Source: Leptolyngbya subtilissima AS-A7
GTDB lineage: Bacteria; Cyanobacteriota; Cyanobacteriia; Phormidesmidales; Phormidesmidaceae
Direction of reading: 5' to 3'
DNA length: 64,000 nucleotides
Assembly (NCBI RefSeq): GCF_039962255.1
Contig: NZ_JAMPKY010000006.1
Location: 186,001 to 250,000 of the forward strand
This document shows, piece after piece, positions 17,925-27,371 of this stretch (within the stretch, counting starts at the first letter, position 1; every line of letters begins with the position of its first letter). The position numbers and the translations under genes are program-made. The notes beneath the pieces are model-generated. The model was not told where the DNA came from. It saw nothing but the letters and a program-made list of their open reading frames with translations, and made no database searches.

Positions 17925-20309
17925 TTACTTCCCTCCGCGACGCAAAAGCAGCGAGTTAACTACTACGGCCACAGAGCTAAACGCCATCATGCCGCCGGCA
18001 GCAGCGGGGCTGAGGCTGACTCCGGCGGTGGGTAGTAGCACCCCAGCGGCTAGGGGGATCGCCACTAGATTGTAGGCAAAGGCCCAGGCTAGGTTTTCGC
18101 GAATTTTGTTGAAGGTAGCGCGGCTGAGGGTGAGGGTTTCGAGCAGACCCGAGAGGTGGTCGCCCATGAGAATTACGTCAGCGGTTTCCATGGCGATGTC
18201 GGTGCCGGAGTGGAGGCTGATGCCGACATCGGCCTGAACCAGGGCGGGGGCATCGTTGATGCCGTCACCCATTAGCGCTACAGTGTGACCCTCGGCTTGG
18301 AGCTGGCGGATCGCATCAACTTTGCCTTGGGGGGAGACTTCGGCGGTGACCTGGCTAGGGGCGAGGTTGAGCTGGGCGGCGATCGCCCCTGCCACTTCTT
18401 TTCTATCGCCCGTCAACACCCGAACCTGGAGACCCTGTTTTTGCAGCGTCTCAACTACCGTGGCGGCATCGGGGCGCAGCTGGTCTGCGATCGCCACTAG
18501 CCCCACCACGCGATCGCCCAGGGCTACGTAAACGACGGTCTGACCTGCTTCAGCCAACGCTTTCGCCCGGTCTTGCACATCGGCATGCAGCACCAGCTCT
18601 CGCTGGGTCATCCACTGCTGGTTGCCTAGAGCGCAGGGTTGCACGGTATCTTGCCAGGTGATCTGGGCGGTGACGCCGAGGCCGGGGTGGGTATCAAACC
18701 CGTCAGCTTGCAGCAGGTCTAATCCTTGTTCTGTCGCCGCCTGGTGGATAGCCTTGGCTAAGGGGTGACGGGTGCCGCTTTCGACGGTGGCGGCAAGTTG
18801 CAGAATATCGGCTTCGTTCAGGCCATCCGCCAGCACATGAATCGCTGTCACCTGGGGCTGACCCAGGGTGAGAGTGCCGGTTTTGTCAAAGACCACCGTG
18901 TCAAGGTGGTGGATGGTTTCGAGGCTGTCGCCGCCGCGAATGAGCAGGCCGCGCTCAGCCCCTAAGCCCGAGCCGACCAGAATGGCGGTGGGGGTGGCCA
19001 GGCCCAGAGCGCAGGGGCAAGCGACAACCATAACCGCGATCGCCAGCTTCAGACTTACCAGCAGGGTCGAGGAGGTGTAGGTCATGGTGTGACCCATGTG
19101 GGCCATGCCCAGTGCCGAGTGCATCACCTGGGGCCAGTGGTGCAGCCCAATGAAGTACCAAAACAGGAACGTGAGCGTAGCCAGAGATATCACCCCGTAG
19201 GTGAAGTAGCCCGAGATCAGGTCAGCTAGCCGCTGGATGGGGGCCTTGCGGCTCTGGGCTGTTTCTACCAAGCGAATCATTTGGGCCAGCACGGTGTCTT
19301 GGCCGGTGCTGGTGACTTGCAGGGCGATCGCGCCGCTCTGGTTCACCGTGCCCGCCGTCACGTTATCGCCGGGCTGCTTTAGCACCGGCATCGATTCGCC
19401 GGTCAGCATCGACTCGTCCACGGTGGTTTGGCCAGAGACTACCGTGCCATCGGCGGAGATTTTTTCGCCGGGCAGCACCTGCACCCACTCGCCTACCTGC
19501 ACGCAGCGGGCGGGCACCTCGACGCCGGTTTGAGCGACGCCAGCGGTGGCGGGGTTGGAGATCAGTCGGGCCACAGCGGGCTGGAGTTCGACCAGCGATC
19601 GCAGCGCATCTGCCGCCCGATACCGGGCCCGCTGCTCCAGGGTGCGGCCCAGCAAAATAAACGCCAGCAGCATCACCGGCTCTTCAAAAAAGCACTCCCA
19701 GCCCAGCCTAGGGAACACCAACGCCACCACGCTGGCCAGGTAGGCGCTGACGCTGCCCAGGGCCACCAGCGTATTCATGTTGGGGGCCAGCCGCCGCAGC
19801 CCGGCCCAGCCATCAACAAGAATTTCTCGCGCCGGAAAGGCCAGCGTCACCGTAGCCAAGATGGCGTGAAACCACAGGTCGCTGAGCACAGGAATGGTCA
19901 GCCAGCCGAAGTGATTGAGGTGGCCAATGGTGGAGAGAATGAGCAGGGCGATCGCCACCCCTAGCCGCTGCCCCTGCTGCTGCTGCTCGGCTCGCTTGGC
20001 CTCTACCCAGGCGGTGAGGTCGTCACCGTCGCCATCGGTGGCGCGGGGCGTCGCCGCAAAGCCCGCCTGAGTCACCTGGTCGGCCAGCTGATCGGCGCTC
20101 ACTACGCCAGCCTCAGTTTCGACCACCGCCACCTCGGTCACCAGGTTCACCGTGGCCGATCGCACCCCATCCACTTGGGCCAGGCGATTTTCAACGGCAC
20201 GCACGCAGCCGGCGCATTTCATGCCACTGACGTTGAGCACTACGGTCTGTCGATTAGACGGCTCTAAACCCGGTTCTGAGGCAGAGGTCTGAGGAGAAAG
20301 AACTTGCAT
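17925..20309 (-). CDS. Copper-transporting P1B-type ATPase (CtaA/PacS/CopA family)
   Basis: A 794-residue heavy-metal P-type ATPase. The N-terminal heavy-metal-associated domain has GMKCAGC (Cys32, Cys35). The actuator TGES lies at 303-306, the membrane metal site CPC at 431-433, the phosphorylated Asp in DKTGTLT at 475, and MGDGINDAP in the hinge. The final helices keep YN and MxxSS-type residues typical of the Cu(I) subgroup. An extracytosolic loop before the CPC helix (about 390-410) is His/Met-rich ([12 protein letters not shown]) and may accept or hand over copper. In cyanobacteria CtaA supplies copper inward and PacS loads the thylakoid; the sequence alone does not decide which this is. 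No copper chaperone gene is adjacent. Confidence 0.92.
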   Translation of the reverse strand: MQVLSPQTSASEPGLEPSNRQTVVLNVSGMKCAGCVRAVENRLAQVDGVRSATVNLVTEVAVVETEAGVVSADQLADQVTQAGFAATPRATDGDGDDLTAWVEAKRAEQQQQGQRLGVAIALLILSTIGHLNHFGWLTIPVLSDLWFHAILATVTLAFPAREILVDGWAGLRRLAPNMNTLVALGSVSAYLASVVALVFPRLGWECFFEEPVMLLAFILLGRTLEQRARYRAADALRSLVELQPAVARLISNPATAGVAQTGVEVPARCVQVGEWVQVLPGEKISADGTVVSGQTTVDESMLTGESMPVLKQPGDNVTAGTVNQSGAIALQVTSTGQDTVLAQMIRLVETAQSRKAPIQRLADLISGYFTYGVISLATLTFLFWYFIGLHHWPQVMHSALGMAHMGHTMTYTSSTLLVSLKLAIAVMVVACPCALGLATPTAILVGSGLGAERGLLIRGGDSLETIHHLDTVVFDKTGTLTLGQPQVTAIHVLADGLNEADILQLAATVESGTRHPLAKAIHQAATEQGLDLLQADGFDTHPGLGVTAQITWQDTVQPCALGNQQWMTQRELVLHADVQDRAKALAEAGQTVVYVALGDRVVGLVAIADQLRPDAATVVETLQKQGLQVRVLTGDRKEVAGAIAAQLNLAPSQVTAEVSPQGKVDAIRQLQAEGHTVALMGDGINDAPALVQADVGISLHSGTDIAMETADVILMGDHLSGLLETLTLSRATFNKIRENLAWAFAYNLVAIPLAAGVLLPTAGVSLSPAAAGGMMAFSSVAVVVNSLLLRRGGK

Positions 20310-20442
20310 GGGCGAAAAGCTAGGAGCGGTAGTGGATCTAGCCTACCAAGCCCCTTCTCTTCTGCGTATCTCCCCGCTTGGCGAAAAATCGCATCTTTGC
20401 TCTCCATCTGCTCAAGCTTTGGGAGGGCCAGAACCCCGCTAG

Positions 20443-20459
20443 CCCCTATTCGATAGGGG
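20443..20459. promoter_or_regulatory. Short perfect palindrome in the copper ATPase / glpD divergent region
   Basis: Seven-base arms (CCCCTAT/ATAGGGG) flank a TCG centre, 134 bases upstream of the copper ATPase start. It could be an operator or a small hairpin. The remainder of the 457-base interval 20310-20766 holds no recognised gene; a TTG-started extension of glpD into it (from 20608) is not credible. Confidence 0.3.
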
Positions 20460-20766
20460 TTAAGGGAATTAATTGATCAAGGGTGCTAATCCGTAAGCCG
20501 CTGCTGATTGACCAATTGGCGTCTTCAAACGTCAGAGCAATACTCACAAAGATCATAGAATCCCACCCTGCATCTTTCCCTAGATATAGGCCTATGCCCC
20601 TGGGCGGTTGCTGGCTTATAGCCAAATACCTAGACTGGCTACAGACATAGCCAGCCTGTTTGAGCGGCTATCTAGCCGATGCAAAAATCCTCTACCGCCA
20701 AAAGCTCAAGCTAGAAGAATAGTTAGTCAGTTAGCCGCGATCGCAACCCCCCACGCCCCACCATTC

Positions 20767-22437
20767 ATGCGCGACCTGCAAACCCTCACTCAGCCCTTCG
20801 ACTTAATTGTGATTGGTGGCGGCATCAACGGTGCAGCTACGGCACGCGACGCCGCCCTGCGCGGGTTGCGCACCATCCTGCTTGAGAAAGGCGACTTCGG
20901 CGGCGGCACCACCAGCTGGTCGAGCCGCCTCATCCACGGCGGGCTGCGATATTTGGAATACTTTGAGTTCAACCTGGTACGTGAGTCGCTCCACGAGCGC
21001 GAGGTGCTGCTGCGCAATGCCCCTCACTTGGTCAAACCGTTGCCGTTGACGATTCCCATCTATCGCAGCGGCTCGCGCAGCTACCGTGTTGTTCAAGCGG
21101 GAATGGTGCTCTACGACCTACTCAGCTACGACAAGTCGCTGCCCAACCACCGCATGCTGTCGCGTAGCAGCACCCGGCAGCTATTTCGCGCCATCGATGC
21201 AGATGGGCTGGCGGGGGCGGCCCAGTACTACGACGGCCAGGCCGAGCATGCCGAGCGACTGTGCTTAGAAAATATTCTCGACGCCGAGCAGGCCGGGGCC
21301 ACGGTGCTCAACTATGCCCAGGTCGAAGACATTCACCTCAGCGAACAGCGAATTACTAGGCTGACCTGCCGCGATCTGCTCAGCAATCAACCCTTTGAGG
21401 TGACGACCCACGATCGCACGGTGATAGTCAATACCTCTGGCCCCTGGGTTGACGAGGTCTGTGGGCTCAGCCAGTCGCCAGTCAGCCAAAATCGTAAGAT
21501 CGGCGGCACCAAGGGCAGCCACATAATTGTCGATGCCTTCCCCGGCGCGCCCGACTCAGCCCTGTATGTAGAGGCCAAGTCTGACGGGCGGCCCTTTTTC
21601 ATTTTGCCCTGGCTGGGCCAGTACCTGATTGGCACCACCGACGAACACTACGCAGGCTCCCTCGAAACGGTCAAGGCCGACGATGCCGAAATCGACTACC
21701 TGCTGAAGGAAACTAACGCCGTGCTGCCCGCCGCCCATCTAACTCGGGAAGATGTGCGCTTCACCTACGCCGGGGTGCGGCCCTTGCCCTACGCCGAGGG
21801 CAAAAAGACCGGCAGCATTACCCGCGCCCACATTCTGCACGACCACAGTCGAGAGGGGGCTAAGAACCTGATTTCGCTAATTGGTGGCAAGCTCACCACC
21901 CACCGCCAAGTGGGCGAAGAGTTAGTAAATGCCGTCTTTCGTCAGCGAGGAGAGGAAGTGCCCGCCTGCCCAACTCACACCCGACCTCTACCCGGAGCCA
22001 TGCTGCTTGACGACCCCAGGGTGGGGGACTGGCGCGATCGCTACCGCCACCGCATTGGCCCCATTAGCTTCGATCACCTCCTCGGCATCTACGGCGCTCG
22101 CACAGGCGACCTGCTAGCTTTAGCCGATCGCTACCCAGCCCTAGCCCAGCCCATTGTCAGCTACGCCAAAGACATTCAAGCCCAGATTGTGTTTGCGGTG
22201 CAGGCCGAGATGGCTCACACCTTCATGGATGTTTTGCGCCGTCGCACTACCGTAGCCATGCACCACAACTATGGCTTCGAGGCTCTAGCCGTAGTAGCCC
22301 AGGTGCTACAGGAGTATTGTGGATGGAGTGAGGACATGTGCGATCGCAACATTCGCGCCTACCACCAGTTCATGGCCGCCAACTGCATCCCCGACTATGC
22401 GCTAGGTGAGGAGAAGGCGTCGCTGCAAACCGCATAA
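20767..22437 (+). CDS. glpD: Glycerol-3-phosphate dehydrogenase, FAD-dependent (GlpD)
   Basis: A 556-residue flavoprotein that oxidises sn-glycerol 3-phosphate to dihydroxyacetone phosphate and passes electrons to membrane quinones. The FAD-binding GGGINGAATARDAALRG motif is near residue 15-31, followed by LLEKGDFGGGTTSWSSRLIHGGLRYLE. LPWLGQYLIGTTD and GGKLTTHR are typical of the substrate/FAD region. The ATG at 20767 begins at the normal N-terminus. It is followed, 107 bases on, by gpsA on the same strand, which makes the reverse reaction with NAD(P)H. Confidence 0.95.
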   Translation: MRDLQTLTQPFDLIVIGGGINGAATARDAALRGLRTILLEKGDFGGGTTSWSSRLIHGGLRYLEYFEFNLVRESLHEREVLLRNAPHLVKPLPLTIPIYRSGSRSYRVVQAGMVLYDLLSYDKSLPNHRMLSRSSTRQLFRAIDADGLAGAAQYYDGQAEHAERLCLENILDAEQAGATVLNYAQVEDIHLSEQRITRLTCRDLLSNQPFEVTTHDRTVIVNTSGPWVDEVCGLSQSPVSQNRKIGGTKGSHIIVDAFPGAPDSALYVEAKSDGRPFFILPWLGQYLIGTTDEHYAGSLETVKADDAEIDYLLKETNAVLPAAHLTREDVRFTYAGVRPLPYAEGKKTGSITRAHILHDHSREGAKNLISLIGGKLTTHRQVGEELVNAVFRQRGEEVPACPTHTRPLPGAMLLDDPRVGDWRDRYRHRIGPISFDHLLGIYGARTGDLLALADRYPALAQPIVSYAKDIQAQIVFAVQAEMAHTFMDVLRRRTTVAMHHNYGFEALAVVAQVLQEYCGWSEDMCDRNIRAYHQFMAANCIPDYALGEEKASLQTA

Positions 22438-22442
22438 TCAGA

Positions 22443-22544
22443 GTTGGGGAGTGATGGGGTAGGGGAGCGAGGGAGTGCATCTATTCCACCCACCTCATTA
22501 CTCCACCACTCCATCACCCCGCCACTCCATCACCCCCACTCCCC
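22443..22544 (+). repeat. G-rich/C-rich low-complexity repeat between glpD and gpsA
   Basis: A G-rich arm (22443-22478) and a C-rich arm (22486-22544) made of CCACTCCATCACCCC-like units. GGGGAGTG at 22447 can pair with CACTCCCC at 22537, so the mRNA may fold just before the gpsA start. It belongs to the same dispersed family as 31720, 36542, 39108, 54864 and 62161. Confidence 0.6.
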
Positions 22545-23534
22545 ATGCTCGTCGCCCTAGCCTCTCAGCAAATTATTGCTACCTACAAAAACCGCCCGGT
22601 CACCCTCGCCATTTTGGGATCTGGGGCCTGGGGCAGTGCGTTGGCCCACATTGCCGCCACCAACCACCACACCGTGCGCCTTTGGTCGCGATCGGGCAGC
22701 GTTTCTCTGAAAAATGCTGTTGTTGGGGCAGATGTAATTCTGTCGGCCATCTCCATGAAAGGAGTGCTAGACCTGGTCACTCAGCTCAAGTCGTTGGCTA
22801 TTCCTGAAACCACGGTGCTGATGACGGCCACCAAGGGCTTTGACCCAGAAACCACCCTGACGCCATCAGTAATTTTTCAGCAGGCGTTTCCCAACCACGC
22901 GGTGGCCGTGCTCTCTGGCCCCAATCTCTCTAAGGAAATTGAGGCCGGGCTGCCTGCTGCCACGGTGATTGCCTGTGTCAACGAAACCGCCGCCGAGGCC
23001 GTGCAGCATGTGTTTGCCTCAGACCACTTTCGCACCTACACCAGCACCGACCCTCTGGGAGCTGAATTGGGCGGCACGCTAAAGAATGTGGTGGCGATCG
23101 CAGTCGGTGTCTGCGAAGGGCTCAATCTGGGCTCTAACGCGCGATCGGCCCTGATCACCCGCGCCCTGCCCGAGGTCATGCGTATTGGCACCCACCTGGG
23201 CGGACATCCAGAAACCTTCTTGGGTCTCTCGGGCTTGGGGGACATGCTGGCCACCTGCACCAGCGCCCTCAGCCGCAACTACCGGGTGGGCTACGGCCTT
23301 GCCCAGGGGAAATCTTTAGAGCAAGTTTTAGAAGAACTGGGCAGCACCGCCGAGGGCGTCAACACCGCCTACGTGCTCCACGACATTGCCCAGCGAGAGC
23401 AGCTCTCAGCGCCGATCTCTCAGCAGGTGTATCTGCTGCTCAAGGGTGACATCTCAGCCACAGAAGCCGTCGCCGCCCTAATGGAACGCAAGCTTAAAGC
23501 TGAGGATTACCAAGAGGTCTTGCAGTGCGAATGA
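22545..23534 (+). CDS. gpsA: NAD(P)H-dependent glycerol-3-phosphate dehydrogenase (GpsA)
   Basis: A 329-residue enzyme making sn-glycerol 3-phosphate from dihydroxyacetone phosphate for membrane lipid synthesis. The nucleotide-binding GSGAWGSALA is at about residues 23-32. The catalytic region ELGGTLKNVVAIAVGVCEGL and the substrate loop SNARSALITRAL are intact. The N-terminal domain is compact: about 35 residues usually found between the LWSR element and the ADVILSA strand are missing, which I believe is common in cyanobacterial GpsA. The start follows directly on the C-rich repeat; no strong ribosome binding site was seen. It is downstream of glpD in the same orientation. Confidence 0.93.
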   Translation: MLVALASQQIIATYKNRPVTLAILGSGAWGSALAHIAATNHHTVRLWSRSGSVSLKNAVVGADVILSAISMKGVLDLVTQLKSLAIPETTVLMTATKGFDPETTLTPSVIFQQAFPNHAVAVLSGPNLSKEIEAGLPAATVIACVNETAAEAVQHVFASDHFRTYTSTDPLGAELGGTLKNVVAIAVGVCEGLNLGSNARSALITRALPEVMRIGTHLGGHPETFLGLSGLGDMLATCTSALSRNYRVGYGLAQGKSLEQVLEELGSTAEGVNTAYVLHDIAQREQLSAPISQQVYLLLKGDISATEAVAALMERKLKAEDYQEVLQCE

Positions 23535-23566
23535 CTTGCAAGCATTACTGAAGGACAGTATGAACC

Positions 23567-23597
23567 CTGTAGGAACGCACGCTGTACGCCCCTACAG
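23567..23597 (+). terminator. Hairpin after gpsA
   Basis: Arms CTGTAGG and CCTACAG enclose a 17-base loop about 33 bases past the gpsA stop. There is no T-run. It could terminate either of the convergent transcripts. Confidence 0.35.
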
Positions 23598-23700
23598 AGT
23601 CATCCCCTAGCCGGTGGAGTCTAGGTTAGGCGGCTCAAAACGCCAGAATCCAGTCCGGCCTTCTATCTTTGTTCTTTAGCTATATTTCCGCTGCGTTCCC

Positions 23701-24723
23701 CTAGGCGGGTTCCGGAAAAGTTGAGGGCGAAAACATCTTGAGCATAGCGGTGTAGTGGGGTTCATAGTATTTGACATTGATCGACCCCACACAGGCCGAA
23801 AGCTCTTGGTCAAGCAGGTTGACCATCAGCCGCACCAGGCCCCAATTCACCTTTAGCCTGGGATACAGCATGACGCAGAGCGGGAAAAGCTCTTGGGCGA
23901 TCGCCGAGATGTTGTTCTCTAGCATGCAGGTCCAGAGATAAATCTGAAACATCTCCACATCGCGAATGCTGGAAGTGCGCACTGCGGCCGCGCTGAGGGG
24001 GCCGGTATAGGTCGCATAATCGGGGCACAGCGTAATCACTTGATTTACAATGCTCTTGGCAATGCGGTTGGTGGCCGGCAACGCCAGCCGCACCGTCTCT
24101 AAACGCGGGTCATGGTAGTCGTAGTTGGCGGCAGCGGTGTAGGCCCGGTGCAGCGGCATATACAACAGATCGTCAACCACTTTGAAGTAGCTTTGCAGGG
24201 TCGACTGCTCGGCCTCGGGGGCTTCCGCCGAAAGCATTTGACCGCAGTAGTGAAACTGCATGCTGACAAACCCAATCACCCTAGGGTCTACCGCCGTATG
24301 GGTTTGGCGAATAGCGCCCAACTGCTTAGAGGCCGTAACCGAAAATCGCTGGGGCGTCACGCCCTTGGCGTAGGCCGCCAGAGCCTCTTCGTAGACCGAA
24401 TGCACATCTTTGGAAATGGTCCAGGGGTCAATTAAGCTAGGGCTAATTTGGTGGCGACGAACTTCGCGAGATAGCAGCGTTTCCGTTTTGTTCCAGGCTC
24501 GGGCACTGACAGAGCGCAGGATATCGACGAGTTTTTGAGCGACATCCGGTCTAGATTGGGACTTATCTAAGTTCAGGAGCACCTGATCCTGACGATGCAG
24601 GTCTTTGACATACTTCTTTGCCCAAACCTCAGACAGGGAGGGCACTTCGGCCTTATCGGGAGCGCCAATTTTGTCTAGACGGCCAACTTTCAGGCTGGTC
24701 AATACCGAGCAGTCTGTCACCAT
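23701..24723 (-). CDS. Conserved-looking hypothetical protein (340 residues)
   Basis: A soluble, mostly helical 340-residue protein that I cannot assign to a family. The codon use is like its neighbours and the frame is uninterrupted, so it is a real gene. Features include a basic N-terminal part with KKYVKDLHRQDQVLL, a middle segment FVSMQFHYCGQML, and a C-terminal helical region rich in Leu/Met (MLENNISAIAQELFPLCVML). No transmembrane helix, signal peptide or catalytic motif is obvious. It is convergent with gpsA and followed upstream by almost 1 kb without genes, which implies its own promoter. Confidence 0.7.
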   Translation of the reverse strand: MVTDCSVLTSLKVGRLDKIGAPDKAEVPSLSEVWAKKYVKDLHRQDQVLLNLDKSQSRPDVAQKLVDILRSVSARAWNKTETLLSREVRRHQISPSLIDPWTISKDVHSVYEEALAAYAKGVTPQRFSVTASKQLGAIRQTHTAVDPRVIGFVSMQFHYCGQMLSAEAPEAEQSTLQSYFKVVDDLLYMPLHRAYTAAANYDYHDPRLETVRLALPATNRIAKSIVNQVITLCPDYATYTGPLSAAAVRTSSIRDVEMFQIYLWTCMLENNISAIAQELFPLCVMLYPRLKVNWGLVRLMVNLLDQELSACVGSINVKYYEPHYTAMLKMFSPSTFPEPA

Positions 24724-25709
24724 AGGAACACAACCACGCTTTAGGGAAACTGGAACGACGGAAAGAAAGATTTAAAAGCCATAGTAAGCCCAGGCTGGTC
24801 AGCAGAGTTAAGAAGATCCCGGAAAGCGGTAAGCCAAATTTATTAAACTTTATTCTTCGTAATGGTTCGCAAAGATAAATAATTTTTCGATGGGATTTTA
24901 CAGGATTTTGGCGGCTTTAAAGGTTGCGGCAGCCTCGACCGGGCGACAATTCACCGGAATGTGAGGACACCCAGTTCACAAAATAGCGACGCAGACCGTG
25001 GATCTCCTTGTATCCCCGCGTCCTTCTAAGGGAGGTAAGAAGGAGCACTTGAGAACATCCCTATGTAGCTCGCTTTTTGGCGAATTGGTATAAACAGGCT
25101 GAACCTCGTCCAATTAAACCTGGAGTTTCCCTCGCCCTCTGTCGACCCTACAAGTAGTTTACGAAGGGTTTAGGGAAGTGACTAGTTTCTTGGATACCCA
25201 CCTTGGGCGATGGCGATCGCCTCAGCGCGTCATTAAAACGATGGCATAGCCTGCAATCAATTCTTGGAGAGCACCCACCTTTCGCTCCTAACCTATAGGA
25301 AACAACAGGCCCATGCCAAGCGGCACCAGACGTTACCCATTCACTCCAGAAAACAACCTCTTCCACAGTTCAAGATCACAGCCCTATGGCGCTTCAAAAC
25401 TCTCTCCTAAGCAAGATATCGAAGCAAGTCCTCTACTTCGTTAGGCACAGAAAATCTACTAGCGTCTAGAGCAAGAGCACAAGTAATTTTAGATTTATTG
25501 CGGTAGTTGGAATATACACAACAGCCTCTCTGACAACGAATCCAAGAGAGCTATTCCGACCATAATTTTGCCTTGATCTGATTTTTTATTTAGAAAAGAA
25601 TAGACATCTATCGGTAGTTATGGCCCTTTGCTGGATTATGCCCGCTGATGGATGAGATTTTGGTGCCCAGCTAGTAAATTGAGGCCATTGATGCTGATAG
25701 AGGTAATCT
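24724..25709. other. Long intergenic region, no gene recognised
   Basis: Nearly 1 kb, A+T-richer than its surroundings. No frame has coding character; the 72-residue minus frame at 25148-25366 has odd composition and no ribosome binding site. No tmRNA, RNase P or 6S-like consensus was spotted. Promoters for the 340-residue gene and for the rhodanese-like gene must lie here. Confidence 0.5.
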
Positions 25710-26267
25710 ATGACTAATTTTCCTGAGCAAGTCGATAATGTCACTAATCAGGCCGCCGAGCAGGCTCAAAACTTGACTGAGCCAGCGGGAAATGTTGCTA
25801 GCCAAGTTCCTGAGCGAACCGAAGAATTTGCTCGCAAAGCTGATGATGCGTCCCACGAAGTTTCTGACCAAGTTGAATCGGCCAAGGCTACAGTAACCAA
25901 GCCTTTGCCCAAGCCCCCTGCCATGTCGGCCAACCAAGCACCTGCCGAAGAACTGCTTAAGCGTCTACAGTGGGGCGAGCCAGCGCTGACTATTATTGAC
26001 GTGCGCAGTCGCGAAGACTTCAACAACGAGCGGATTACTGGCGCTGTGCCCATGCCCATCGACCATGTTTTGGATAACGCTGAAAATGCCCTAGAGCATA
26101 AGCGCGATATCTATGTCTATGGCGATAGCGCTGACGATGCTGCTAGCCAGCTCCGTCAGGCAGGCTATGCCAGTGTAGCTGTGCTACAGGGTGGACTTTC
26201 GGCATGGAAGGCCGTTGGTGGCCCTACCGAAGGCGTCTATGCTTTTTCGTCACCGCTCAAGGATTAA
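25710..26267 (+). CDS. Rhodanese-like domain protein lacking the catalytic cysteine
   Basis: A 185-residue protein. Residues about 1-70 are a hydrophilic, Ala/Glu/Lys-rich helical region with repeated VTNQAAEQAQ-like stretches, resembling LEA or apolipoprotein-type amphipathic helices. Residues about 78-180 form a rhodanese fold: LTIIDVRSREDFNNERITGAV with the conserved Asp-Val-Arg, and LQGGLSAWKAVG near the end. The active-site loop that normally carries Cys (as in VYCxxGxRS) reads VYGDSADDA, so sulfurtransferase activity is not expected; it may bind a partner. The start at 25710 begins the amphipathic region. Confidence 0.8.
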   Translation: MTNFPEQVDNVTNQAAEQAQNLTEPAGNVASQVPERTEEFARKADDASHEVSDQVESAKATVTKPLPKPPAMSANQAPAEELLKRLQWGEPALTIIDVRSREDFNNERITGAVPMPIDHVLDNAENALEHKRDIYVYGDSADDAASQLRQAGYASVAVLQGGLSAWKAVGGPTEGVYAFSSPLKD

Positions 26268-26436
26268 GCACCTTTAGCATCAACATTGAACAGTAGAAAC
26301 CTGATTTAAGAAAGCTGAAAGGGTGCTCTTAGGAGACTCCGCGATCGCCCTCACACTCAAGCTTACAAATCAGGAATGTTCAAATCAGTTCTGATATGGA
26401 ACAGAACTAGATCAGCCAATAGCCATAGTTAATCGG

Positions 26437-26478
26437 TTCCCCTCGTACTTTCCTTAATAGAGAAAAGTGCGAGGGGAA
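26437..26478. terminator. Long hairpin between the rhodanese and HAD genes
   Basis: Nine paired bases (TTCCCCTCG/CGAGGGGAA), a T-G wobble and then ACTTT/AAAGT make a 15-pair stem with an eight-base loop region. It lacks a clean T-run but is the strongest structure in the 321-base gap 26268-26588, which otherwise holds nothing recognised. Confidence 0.5.
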
Positions 26479-26588
26479 ATCGGTGTTTGTTGTAGGCAGT
26501 TTAGCTAATGCCAAGATGCGTTCCCTCGACCACCCAAGGCTTAACTTTGGGAAACTACAATGGCCTATAGCGTTTATGCCACCCGACG

Positions 26589-27226
26589 ATGGACTTTCTC
26601 TGCCAGGCGATTATCTTTGACGTCGATGGGGTGCTGATTAACTCAGACCCAGTAGCAGAGCGCCATTGGCGGATCTGGGCCGATCGCCACGGGGTTGATT
26701 TCGAAGCGATCCTTCGCATTCACCACGGCCGCCCTACGATAGAAACCATTCGCCAGGTCGCGCCCCACGTGGATGCTGCTAAGGAAGCTCATATCAAAGA
26801 AACCGCTGAGGCGGACGACACCAATGGGCTGATACTCTACCCAGGCGCAAAAGAGCTTCTGGCTGGGCTGCCGCGCGATCGCTGGGGAGTCGCCACCAGC
26901 GGCACCCGCCGCACCGTCTCCCTGCGCTTTCCCCATCTTGGACTACCAGAACCCTTGGTGATGGTAACCGCCGACGATGTACAGCGGGGAAAGCCTGCAC
27001 CCGATCCCTATTTATTAGCGGCTGAGCAATTGGGCGTTGCCCCCACAGATTGCCGATTGAAGATGCCCCCGCTGGGGTAGAGGCGGCCAGAGCGGCCGGG
27101 ATTAGAGTAATTGCGGTGACGACAACAAACCGAGCCGAAGATTTGGGGTTGGCCGATGCAATCGCCCCTGCGATCGCGGCCCTACAGATTGAGGTAGGGG
27201 CAAGCGGACTGGTGGTTCGGCAGTAG
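26589..27226 (+). pseudogene. HAD-superfamily sugar-phosphatase-like gene with one frameshift
   Basis: The first 157 or so codons encode a normal HAD subfamily IA phosphatase: motif I FDVDGVLINSD at about residue 10, motif II ATSGTRR near 102, motif III Lys in RGKPAPDPYLL near 138. At 27056-27059 the frame is broken and the original frame stops at 27078. The next frame immediately continues with motif IV EDAPAGVEAARAAG and ends at 27226 with GLVVRQ. About one base is missing (or four, if the usual VIEDAP is assumed). Intact, the product would be about 212 residues, resembling beta-phosphoglucomutase or glycerol-3-phosphatase-like enzymes. It is either a recent pseudogene or a sequencing error. 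Confidence 0.85.
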
Positions 27227-27371
27227 CATGGGGGAGTGACCGAGGCTTAGATAGTTGCTCGAGTTGCCCCATTAAGTATGTCTTTTGTTTAAACTTTTCT
27301 CCCAATCTCCGGGCCATTCAAGGTCTAAATGAAAACTTGAGTGCTGTTGATGTCGGGAACTATTGAGCGCT

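Noticed and set aside
20608-20766. N-terminal extension of glpD from a TTG
   Set aside because: The family begins at the ATG at 20767 and the extension has no homology to the FAD-binding start.
25148-25366. A 72-codon minus-strand frame in the long gap
   Set aside because: No ribosome binding site, odd composition (many Trp, Cys, Ser) and no family resemblance.
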